From Methylovulum sp. (GTDB taxonomy: Bacteria > Pseudomonadota > Gammaproteobacteria > Methylococcales > Methylomonadaceae): a stretch of DNA of 42,371 nucleotides. Position numbers and translations under genes: made by a program. Location of the stretch: the NCBI GenBank assembly GCA_030653435.1, contig JAURZI010000102.1, positions 1 through 42,371 of the forward strand, written 5' to 3'. Numbering within the stretch: the first letter of the stretch is position 1; every line of letters begins with the position of its first letter. Below are positions 18,576 to 26,118 of the stretch, one piece after another. The notes beneath the pieces were generated by a model. The model ran no database searches. It worked only from the letters and a program-made list of their open reading frames with translations, and was not told where the DNA came from.

Positions 18576-19010
18576 ATGATTGATAACAAAAAGCAGGAAT
18601 CCGTTAGGGTTGGGCATGGCGTGGAGGGGGCAAATCATGCTTATGGTTTGGCGATTGCTGAAATAGAGCGGCTTGAAAATGAATTGCAGCAGACAAAAAC
18701 CGCGTTGGCAGAAAGTTTGAAAATTCGGGATTTGATGAATGAAAGCCTAGTAAAGTGCATAATGACGTTGAATGCCGTTGAATACCAGTTAAAAAGTGCA
18801 GAAGCGGCGTTAACTGATTCAAACACGCATATCGTAGAATGTGTGGGTCGGTTAAAACAAGATAACAGGGCTCTTAAATTATCGGGCGAGATGTGGCTAA
18901 ACCGGAGCATCAATCTCAAATTTGAACTGCTGATGGCCAAAGACACTATCAATAGAATTAAGGCTGAGCGTGATTTGGCGATCGGCCAAAATACACCGTC
19001 TAGCGAATAG
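18576..19010 (+). CDS. Coiled-coil protein of unknown function
   Basis: A 144-residue soluble protein. From about residue 25 to 125 it has heptad-like leucines and charged residues (AIAEIERLENELQQTKTALA, ALTDSNTHIVECVGRLKQD), consistent with a long coiled coil. No enzymatic motif or signal peptide is seen. A GAGG Shine-Dalgarno sits about 7 bases before the ATG. It shares an upstream repeat with the GTPase gene, which hints at joint control. A scaffold or tether for the neighbouring signalling proteins is possible. Confidence 0.7.
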   Translation: MIDNKKQESVRVGHGVEGANHAYGLAIAEIERLENELQQTKTALAESLKIRDLMNESLVKCIMTLNAVEYQLKSAEAALTDSNTHIVECVGRLKQDNRALKLSGEMWLNRSINLKFELLMAKDTINRIKAERDLAIGQNTPSSE

Positions 19011-19112
19011 ATCTTCAGTTTACGGCGGGAAAAGCACGCTGCCTATCACATTTTTATTAAGCCTTATGCAGTTTATCGGTATTTTTCGATGAATTTTGTA
19101 TAAAATAGGTAA

Positions 19113-19265
19113 ATGCGTAAAGTAATGAAAGGGATTGTCGCCCTAGCCGGTTGTCTTGCGGTTGTTGCCCCGATAGTGGCAAGGCTGTTAACCGGTTGCG
19201 GAAAGCCTGTCCTGACCAATGCTCATGCTTGCCGATGTGCTCCGCCGCAGGCGATATCGCAGTAA
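19113..19265 (+). CDS. Possible 50-residue lipoprotein or secreted peptide
   Basis: A short ORF (ATG 19113, TAA 19263-19265) with AGGT just upstream and a TATAAAAT-like -10 before that. It encodes a basic start (MRKVMKG), a hydrophobic core (IVALAGCLAVVAPIVA), a lipobox-like LLTGC and a tail CGKPVLTNAHACRCAPPQAI. Cleavage before that Cys would give a mature lipopeptide of 22 residues with three Cys. The ORF ends 28 bases before the likely start of the response regulator, so the two may be co-expressed. Short ORFs arise by chance, but basic start, hydrophobic core and lipobox together are suggestive. Confidence 0.45.
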   Translation: MRKVMKGIVALAGCLAVVAPIVARLLTGCGKPVLTNAHACRCAPPQAISQ

Positions 19266-19293
19266 TCCTATAAACTTAATAATGGCATGGCAA

Positions 19294-19893
19294 ATGAATA
19301 AAAACGACCCCCCCAAAGCAGAAAAATTCCTGTCCACCCGTGAAGCCGCAGCCAAGCTGGGCATGGCCTTATCAACGGTACAGGCTTGGGTAGAATCCGG
19401 CATGTTGCCAGCATGGAAAACGGCGGGCGGCCATCGGCGGATACCTGCTGATGCCGTAGAATCGATGCGTTTGCGGCAACAGGCCGTGCTGGGTTCCGAA
19501 CCTTCGCCGGAAATGCTCAAGGTGCTGGTGGTTGAGGACGATCCGGTGCAACGGGAAATATACCGCCGCCAATTTGCCGAATGGGGCTTGCCCGTGCGGT
19601 TATTTACCGCAGGGGACGGCTTTGAAGGACTGATGCTGATCGGTCGTCATAATCCAGACCTGATTATCACCGATCTGGCCATGCCGGAAATGGATGGTTT
19701 TAAAATGATCTGGCGCATGAAGTCGCCACCCGCCGTGACTCAGGCGACTATTATCGTAGTTACGGCGCTTACTGCCGCCGAAATCGAAGCGCAAGGCGGC
19801 TTGCCAAATGGCATACCCGTTTACCCCAAGCCGATCCCATTCGCCGTCTTTCGGCCTCTAGTGGAACACATGTCCAAAAAATTGGCGACTTAA
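19294..19893 (+). CDS. Response regulator with N-terminal MerR/excisionase-like HTH
   Basis: About 199 residues from the ATG at 19294; earlier in-frame starts at 19219 and 19282 would overlap or crowd the small ORF upstream. The first 50 residues are a winged HTH of the MerR/BldC/excisionase kind (FLSTREAAAKLGMALSTVQ, then GHRRIPADAVESM). The rest is a receiver domain with the acidic pair in VLVVEDDPVQ, the phospho-acceptor Asp in LIITDLAMPEMDG and the Lys in YPKP. The order HTH then REC is the reverse of most response regulators. Its TAA overlaps the next ATG by one base, so it is translationally coupled to the 1122-residue protein. Confidence 0.88.
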   Translation: MNKNDPPKAEKFLSTREAAAKLGMALSTVQAWVESGMLPAWKTAGGHRRIPADAVESMRLRQQAVLGSEPSPEMLKVLVVEDDPVQREIYRRQFAEWGLPVRLFTAGDGFEGLMLIGRHNPDLIITDLAMPEMDGFKMIWRMKSPPAVTQATIIVVTALTAAEIEAQGGLPNGIPVYPKPIPFAVFRPLVEHMSKKLAT

Positions 19894-22800
19894 TGTCTCC
19901 TATTTTATGCGAACTTGCACGGAAAGCCCGTCAATTAGCTGAAGGCTTAGGCGTCGATGGTTGGGATCGTCCACGAGGCCTTCGCCTAGCCCATTTCGTT
20001 GCACAGATTATCGAAGAGTGCGTGAGCAGCCAGTGTTTGGAAGCTGCCGGGCGTGCCCGCGAGCTTGCCGAGTTGCTGGATGGCTTTGTTCAGGAAACGC
20101 CCTCGAATGCCCAATTGCTGCCAGTGCTGCACGCTGTTGCAGCACTGGCAGGTTTGCTGGAAGAGGCGGGCGCGGTGGCCTATGTGGAACGCAAGCTGCT
20201 GCCTAAGCGACCGGAAGAGTGGTTGTTCGTGCTGGTCGGCAGTCTTGCGGATTTGGCGGAAAGCTTGCGTTACTTAGGCTTCAAGGTGACGGTCGCGACC
20301 ACGATTGATGAAGCCGTCGATGCGTGTCGGGCGGGCCAGGTGATCCTGCTGGCCCGTGCAGCTTGGCTTGTAGATTATGCGGAGCGCCTTACCGCAGGGC
20401 TGTCGGAACTAGGCGACAGCTCTATCTGGCCGTTGCGGGTGGCCTTCGCGGAGGCCGGTAATTATCGTGCCCAGCTTGGGGCGCGTAAGCTTGGCGCCCG
20501 AATTTTGCCAGACCCGGCGGCGGATGTTTCGCGTCTGGTCGCCGAACTTTCGGGTTTGGCCTGGAAGCCGCGTAACGCCTACCGCGTCATGCTGGTCGAC
20601 AGCGATGCCGTGGCGCTAAACCGGTATGCTTGCGTACTGCGCGATGCCGGTCTTGACGTGCTGGCATCTGATGATCCTCTGCTTGCGTTGGGCGCCATGG
20701 CGGAGTTTGCCCCCGAGGCCTGTATGTTTGGCCTGGACATGCCTGCTTGTCGGGGTACCGACCTCGCCGCCCTGTTACGCCTCGATCAGCGCTACCTGCA
20801 CCTGCCTGTAATTTATCTTGCCGCTGGCGCGGAAGTTCCCGAAGATGTTGACGGCGCTGACTTTCTCGTTAAGCCAGTGGCCCCAGAGCTGCTGACGCAG
20901 GCCTTGTCGAGCCGGGCGCGGCAATTCCGCCGGCTCGATGCGGCGCAGATCAGGCAAGTCAAACTGCAAGTCACTGACGCCCTGCAACAGGCACGGGACG
21001 ATGCAGAACATGCCGACAAGGCCAAGGTTGAAGGCTTTGCCGGTTGGGGGCAGGAGCTGCGGGAGCTATTGAACGCCCTGCTGGGCCATGCCCAGTTCTT
21101 GCAGGCGAATGCCGCGCTGGATTTCGGCAGCCGTCGGCAGCTTGACGAAATTGTCACAGGCGGTGCCCAGGGTGTCCGCATGATCGGCGACTTGTTTGAA
21201 CGGATAGGCATCGGCAACAGGGCTGATACGGATTCGGCGCCTGGCAAACCCATGATGACGGAGACGGACGCCAAGCCCGAACGTCGCCGAATCCTCGTGG
21301 CTGAAGACAATCCAGCCAACCAAATGGTGTTGCGGATGCAGCTGAATGTGCTGGGCTTTGATGCCGACATCGCCGCCAACGGCGCGGAAGCGATGGCTAA
21401 GTGGCAGGGGGGCGGGCACGACCTGATCCTGGCGGATCGCCACATGCCCGGCATGGACGGCCTGGAACTGACCCGCGCCATCCGGGCCGGGGAACGGGAA
21501 AGCGGGGCCTACGTGCCTATTATTGCCATTACTGCCGTACAGTACCCGGAAGAGCAGGCGACCTGCCGGGAGGCCGGCATGGACGACGTACTGCCCAAGC
21601 CTATTGAGCTGGATGCGTTGCGAGGCATGTTGGAGCGCTGGTTGCCTTGCGCCTCGCCGCTGGCGCCCGCCTCCGAACCTGCTCCAGTCATGGTCAAGAC
21701 ACCGGCAGCAATATTGGATGTCGGCTATTTGGTCAGTGTGATTGGCGACAGCGATCCACAGCAAACGCGCGAGCTTGTCGACCTGTTCACGACGACGGTG
21801 CGCGGCGACCTGCCCGCTTGCCGCCGCCATATTGACGAAGGCAGCAGCCGGGGCTTGGCTTTGGCCATGCACAAACTTAAATCGTCTGCGCGCATGGTCG
21901 GTGCGTTGCGCTTCGCCGAGTTGGCCCAAACGCTTGAAGACGCAGCCAAGGCGGAGAATTGGCCTGCCCTGACGGCAACCTTTGTCGAGCTTGAATACGC
22001 GCTGGAAGACGTGGAGATTGCCGCAGGGCAGCTGGTGACGGTCGCCGGTGCAGATGGCGCGGCAGTTTCGATAGATGCGGCATTGCCGCGGCGAGTGTTG
22101 GTGGTCGATGACGATCCGGTGGCCCGTCGGCAGATCAGCATGCTGCTCGCGGGTTTCGGCATAAACGAGGTGGTGGCGGTCGACAGTGCTGCCGCCGCGC
22201 TGCTGGAAATCGCCCGATCTGATGATATTGACCTGCTCATCAGCGACCTCAACATGCCCGGTATGGACGGCATTGAGTTTTTGCGCCAGTTGGTCGATAG
22301 CGGCTTTCAAAAATGTATCGTGATAATTAGCGGCGTTGATGACAAACTCTTGCAGGCCACGGCGGAGTTGTTTCGCGCCCAGGGCATGCAGCTGCGCGGC
22401 GCTTTGAAGAAGCCGGTGGCGCGGGAGATGCTGCTGGAATCGCTAACGATGCCTTGTGACGTGGCGGCATCTGCTAATTCGGCACCCGCTGCCAGGATAA
22501 GCATTGCGCCCGACGATATTGTGGCGGGCATCCGCCGTGACGAATTTACCGTGCATTTTCAGCCCAAAGTGGATGCGGCGACCTTGCGCGTGGTGGGCGT
22601 GGAAGCATTAGCCCGATGGCAACGCGATGGCAAGCCGGTGCCGCCAGACGAGTTCATCATTACGGCTGAGCGGCACGGGTTGATTGGGGAACTGTCTGAA
22701 GTGCTGCTCACCAAAGCCCTGATTGGCGGCGCGCAGCTGGCGGATGCCGGATATCCGATGACTGTTGCCGTTAACCTCTCAGCCAACTGGTTGACCGATA

Positions 22801-23261
22801 TCCGCTTGCCGGAATTTATACTCGCCAGCATCCAGATCACCGGTTTTAAAGCCGAGCATCTAGTCCTGGAAATTACCGAGACGGGCGTCATGGGGGACAT
22901 GGCGACCGCTATGGATGTGATGACCCGTCTGCGGCTCAAAGGCTTCAAACTGTCCATCGACGATTTCGGCACCGGCTATTCATCGCTGGAACAGCTGCAA
23001 CGCATCCCTTTTAATGAGCTTAAGCTTGACCGCAGTTTTGTGCGCGGCGCCGGGGAAAAGTCCGCCACGCGGATAATTCTGGCATCGACGCTGACCATGG
23101 CCAAAAAGCTCAAGCTGGCCACGGTGGCTGAGGGCGTTGAGACGCAAGCCGATTTGGATTTGGTGCGCGGCCTCGGCTGCGATTTCGTGCAGGGCTGGTT
23201 GATCGCCAAAGCGATGCCGCTGGATCAGCTGCTGGAATGGCTGAAGAGACGCGGTGCTTGA
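19893..23261 (+). CDS. Multi-receiver HPt-EAL phosphorelay and c-di-GMP phosphodiesterase
   Basis: An 1122-residue soluble protein. Regions: helical N-terminus (1-105); a degenerate receiver-like stretch (110-220); a REC (230-345, with Asp in FGLDMPA and Lys in LVKP); a HisKA-like hairpin (375-437) whose phospho-acceptor position is Gln (GQELRELLNALLG); an intact REC (465-580, LADRHMPGMDG, LPKP); an HPt (about 610-710, His in AMHKLKSSARMVG); a second intact REC (733-850, LISDLNMPGMDG, LKKP); and an EAL domain (875-1120). The EAL catalytic set is complete: VEALARW, NLSANW, LEITE, IDDFGTGYSS, LKLDRSF, AEGVET and FVQGW. It should hydrolyse c-di-GMP under phosphorelay control. There is no HATPase, so it cannot autophosphorylate. 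Confidence 0.9.
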   Translation: MSPILCELARKARQLAEGLGVDGWDRPRGLRLAHFVAQIIEECVSSQCLEAAGRARELAELLDGFVQETPSNAQLLPVLHAVAALAGLLEEAGAVAYVERKLLPKRPEEWLFVLVGSLADLAESLRYLGFKVTVATTIDEAVDACRAGQVILLARAAWLVDYAERLTAGLSELGDSSIWPLRVAFAEAGNYRAQLGARKLGARILPDPAADVSRLVAELSGLAWKPRNAYRVMLVDSDAVALNRYACVLRDAGLDVLASDDPLLALGAMAEFAPEACMFGLDMPACRGTDLAALLRLDQRYLHLPVIYLAAGAEVPEDVDGADFLVKPVAPELLTQALSSRARQFRRLDAAQIRQVKLQVTDALQQARDDAEHADKAKVEGFAGWGQELRELLNALLGHAQFLQANAALDFGSRRQLDEIVTGGAQGVRMIGDLFERIGIGNRADTDSAPGKPMMTETDAKPERRRILVAEDNPANQMVLRMQLNVLGFDADIAANGAEAMAKWQGGGHDLILADRHMPGMDGLELTRAIRAGERESGAYVPIIAITAVQYPEEQATCREAGMDDVLPKPIELDALRGMLERWLPCASPLAPASEPAPVMVKTPAAILDVGYLVSVIGDSDPQQTRELVDLFTTTVRGDLPACRRHIDEGSSRGLALAMHKLKSSARMVGALRFAELAQTLEDAAKAENWPALTATFVELEYALEDVEIAAGQLVTVAGADGAAVSIDAALPRRVLVVDDDPVARRQISMLLAGFGINEVVAVDSAAAALLEIARSDDIDLLISDLNMPGMDGIEFLRQLVDSGFQKCIVIISGVDDKLLQATAELFRAQGMQLRGALKKPVAREMLLESLTMPCDVAASANSAPAARISIAPDDIVAGIRRDEFTVHFQPKVDAATLRVVGVEALARWQRDGKPVPPDEFIITAERHGLIGELSEVLLTKALIGGAQLADAGYPMTVAVNLSANWLTDIRLPEFILASIQITGFKAEHLVLEITETGVMGDMATAMDVMTRLRLKGFKLSIDDFGTGYSSLEQLQRIPFNELKLDRSFVRGAGEKSATRIILASTLTMAKKLKLATVAEGVETQADLDLVRGLGCDFVQGWLIAKAMPLDQLLEWLKRRGA

Positions 23262-25672
23262 GTCGTAAGTTGCTGTTCGTCAATCTGGCCACCGTCGTGC
23301 TGGCCTGCGGTTTGATGCTGGCGATGTTTTTTGCCGAACGCCTCAACAACACGCATTATGCCGAAGCTGCGAGAGTCGCAGCCCAAAACCGGTTGGCGCT
23401 GGTACGAAGCCGCCTGGAAGGGAATATTCATGGCGACATTCAACTGGTCAAAGGTTTGGTCAGCGTTATTGCCGCCAATCCGCAGCTGACCCAGCAAGAC
23501 TTTGCCCGCGCCGCGCGGCCTTTATTCCGGGGCGGTTCACATTTGCGTAATATCGGTGCCGCGCCGGATATGGTGATTCGGATGATGTACCCGCTTGCCG
23601 GTAACGAAAAAGCCATCGGCCTGGATTTCCGCAAAGTGCCGAAACAGTTTGAGGCGGCCGAGCGGGCGCGGCTTACCCGGCAAATTATTGTGGCCGGTCC
23701 GTTGCCGCTGGTGCAGGGCGGTGTCGGTTTGGTCAGCCGCATGCCGGTTTATGTCGATGAATTATTGGGACGGGACTATTTTTGGGGCCTGATTTCCGCC
23801 GTGATCGACGTCGATAGGCTTTACCGTGACAGCGGTTTGGCGGTACCCGATGCCCAACTGGATATTGCCATTCGCGGTAGGGATGCCGCCGGCGCCAACG
23901 GCGAAGTGTTTTTTGGGCGGGCCGGCGTGTTCAGCGAACAGCCGGTAGTGGCGGAAGTGCCGCTGCCCCAAGGCTCATGGTTGATAGCCGCAGTGCCGCG
24001 CAATGGTTGGCCGGAGCAGGCGGACAATACTTGGCAACTGCGCCTGGGCTTTGTGTTGCTGGCGGGGCTGTTGATCGTGCCTTTTATTGGACTGGGCTAC
24101 GCCTTGCGTAAGACATCCATGGCCAGGGCGCGGGCTGAGTCTGCCCAAGGCCAGCTGTCGGCGACCTTGGAGCAGAGCCCAATGGTTGCCGTGCAATGGT
24201 ATGACCCCGACGGGCGCGTGCTTTACTGGAACCATGCCTCTGAACTGATGTACGGTTGGGCGGCCGAGGAAGCCTGCGGCAAAACGCTGGCGGAATTGAT
24301 CCAAACGCAGGCGGAGGCGGACGCCTTTGTTGCCGCGTTTGCGCGCATCAGCGCCGATGGCCAGGCCATCGGCCCGACAGAATATATCAGCCGACACCGC
24401 GATGGGCGGAACCGGATAGTGTCATCGACGTTATTCCCGATTCCGAACGATGGCGAGCCGATATTCGTCCGCATGGATGTCGACATTACCAAACGCAAGC
24501 AGGCGGAACATGAGGCCTTATTGGCCAAGGACGCGGCGGAATCGGCCAGCCGGGCAAAGTCGGAGTTCTTGACCAATATCAGCCACGAACTGCGGACACC
24601 GCTAAACGCCATCATCGGTTTCGCGCAATTATTGGACATGGGCGAGCTGAAACCGTTGCATCACGAACAGCAAGCGGCGGTGGGGCATATTATGGACAGC
24701 GGCCGCCATCTGCTTAAACTGATTAACGAAATCCTCGATTTGGCGCGTATCGAAAGCGGCAAACTGGATCTCTGCATTGACAATGTCTTGCTATCGCCGC
24801 TCATCGACGAAGCGGTATCCTGTTCGCTTCCGTTCGCCGCCGCAAAACGCATCACCATCCAGCTAGCCTGTCCCGGTGGCATACAGGTTCGTGCCGACCG
24901 GTCGCGGGTGCGGCAAGTCCTGTTGAATCTGTTGTCCAATGCGGTCAAATATAATCGCGAGGGCGGCAGCGTGACCTTGTCTTGCGAAGTAATCGGCGGC
25001 TATTTGCGCGTAAACGTTAGCGACACCGGTATGGGCATAGCCGATGGCGACCGGGCAAAACTGTTCCAGCCATTCCAGCGCTTGAGTGCCGGGCAGACCT
25101 CTGTTGAAGGCACCGGCATTGGTTTGGTCGTATGCAAACGGCTGGTCGAGGCTATGGATGGCCGTATCGGTTTCGACAGCGCTGCCGGTGTCGGTAGTCG
25201 TTTCTGGATCGACTTGTCTATCGCGGCGCCTGCATCAGGCCCTGTCATGGCCGCCTCGGCTGGCGTTAGGGGCAATGCTGCCGATGACAGTGCATCGGCG
25301 CGTGGGCGTGTGCTGTATATTGAAGATAGTCCGGTCAATATCCACATCATGCGGCATATTTTTCGCAAGTTTCCCGGCGTCGAGTTGGTCACCGTCGAAA
25401 GCGCGGAAACAGGCTTGGCTTTGGTGCAACAGATCGCTCCCGATCTGGTGTTGATGGATATCAACCTGCCGGGGATGAGCGGCTTGGAAGCCCTGTATAG
25501 ACTCAAGGCTGATCCGGATACCGCTGCCATCCCGGTGATTGCCGTCAGCGCCGCCGCTATGCCTGACGATGTCGCTGCGGGTCTGGAGGCAGGGTTTATC
25601 GCCTATCTGACCAAGCCCTTCGATGTACCTGAGCTGGTTGCCTTGGTATGCAAAGCCTTAAATAAGGGCTAG
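23237..25672 (+). CDS. CHASE-PAS hybrid histidine kinase
   Basis: An 811-residue inner-membrane sensor. A first membrane helix (about 12-32) and a second (268-290) flank a periplasmic CHASE domain, recognised by IRMMYPLAGNEKAIGLDF. A PAS domain (304-420) follows, then HisKA with the phospho-acceptor His in NISHELRTPLNAII (about residue 450), HATPase_c with NLLSNAVKYN, DTGMGI and GTGIGLVV, and a C-terminal REC with Asp in LMDINLPGMSG (about 741) and LTKPF. The start at 23237 overlaps the EAL gene by 25 bases; a TTG at 23258 is an alternative. It ends a three-gene coupled unit and could feed its phosphoryl group to the HPt of the preceding protein. Confidence 0.92.
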   Translation: MAEETRCLSRKLLFVNLATVVLACGLMLAMFFAERLNNTHYAEAARVAAQNRLALVRSRLEGNIHGDIQLVKGLVSVIAANPQLTQQDFARAARPLFRGGSHLRNIGAAPDMVIRMMYPLAGNEKAIGLDFRKVPKQFEAAERARLTRQIIVAGPLPLVQGGVGLVSRMPVYVDELLGRDYFWGLISAVIDVDRLYRDSGLAVPDAQLDIAIRGRDAAGANGEVFFGRAGVFSEQPVVAEVPLPQGSWLIAAVPRNGWPEQADNTWQLRLGFVLLAGLLIVPFIGLGYALRKTSMARARAESAQGQLSATLEQSPMVAVQWYDPDGRVLYWNHASELMYGWAAEEACGKTLAELIQTQAEADAFVAAFARISADGQAIGPTEYISRHRDGRNRIVSSTLFPIPNDGEPIFVRMDVDITKRKQAEHEALLAKDAAESASRAKSEFLTNISHELRTPLNAIIGFAQLLDMGELKPLHHEQQAAVGHIMDSGRHLLKLINEILDLARIESGKLDLCIDNVLLSPLIDEAVSCSLPFAAAKRITIQLACPGGIQVRADRSRVRQVLLNLLSNAVKYNREGGSVTLSCEVIGGYLRVNVSDTGMGIADGDRAKLFQPFQRLSAGQTSVEGTGIGLVVCKRLVEAMDGRIGFDSAAGVGSRFWIDLSIAAPASGPVMAASAGVRGNAADDSASARGRVLYIEDSPVNIHIMRHIFRKFPGVELVTVESAETGLALVQQIAPDLVLMDINLPGMSGLEALYRLKADPDTAAIPVIAVSAAAMPDDVAAGLEAGFIAYLTKPFDVPELVALVCKALNKG

Positions 25673-25772
25673 TCAAAACGTAGCGGCGGCCAGTCGCAAC
25701 AAAGTCTTCACGCCGTTATTCCCGCGGTCATGACAAACATTCATGACAAACCGGCACGTTATGCAATTACCC

Positions 25773-25847
25773 GGTTTTTTATGTAAGTTACGCATCGCGT
25801 ACCTTTGTGGCATGATGATGAAAATCAATGTAAGGTACACGATACCC
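25773..25847 (+). repeat. REP/BIME-like unit A
   Basis: Starts GGTTTTTTATGTAAG, holds the imperfect palindrome GTTACGCATCGCGTACC (25787-25803), a spacer with GAAAATCAATGTAA, and a decayed second palindrome GGTACACGATACC (25834-25846). It is a degraded copy of unit B, about 118 bases to its left. Confidence 0.65.
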
Positions 25848-25890
25848 TCTGGGGTAAAGTGTGTGTATATATTCTAAACGGTCACAATTC

Positions 25891-25973
25891 GGTTTTTTTA
25901 TGTAGGGTACGCAACGCGTACCTTTACAAAATCATGATAAAAATCAATATAAAAGGTACGCGATGCGTACCTT
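25891..25973 (+). repeat. REP/BIME-like unit B
   Basis: Starts GGTTTTTTTATGTAGG and holds two inverted palindromes, GGTACGCAACGCGTACC (25906-25922) and GGTACGCGATGCGTACC (25955-25971), around an AT-rich spacer. The pair can fold into one long hairpin, like bacterial interspersed mosaic elements built from REPs. Confidence 0.7.
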
Positions 25974-26118
25974 ACGGAAGTTAAGCCGTGTTATGACCGT
26001 GCAATGTATATTTAGGAAAGCTTGTGGACTGTAAACAGGCCGTGCGGGGTATGTCTATGCCTGTTGCAGAACAGATTTCAGGGTCGTGAGCCCGATTGAT
26101 TGACGAGAAAAAACCGGT

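Larger units (their letters stand above)
25673..26118. other. 446-base gap with REP-like palindromes
   Basis: No convincing ORF. The middle (25773-25973) holds two diverged copies of a palindrome pair listed separately. The last 140 bases have no feature that I can name and presumably carry the promoter of the next operon. Confidence 0.5.

Noticed and set aside
21066-22310. A 414-residue ORF antisense to the EAL protein
   Set aside because: It lies wholly inside a GC-rich coding gene on the other strand, has no recognisable motif and an odd His/Arg/Gln-rich composition typical of shadow frames.
25773-25973. A CRISPR array
   Set aside because: Only two diverged units of about 80 bases with internal palindromes and no regular spacers; no cas genes in the window.
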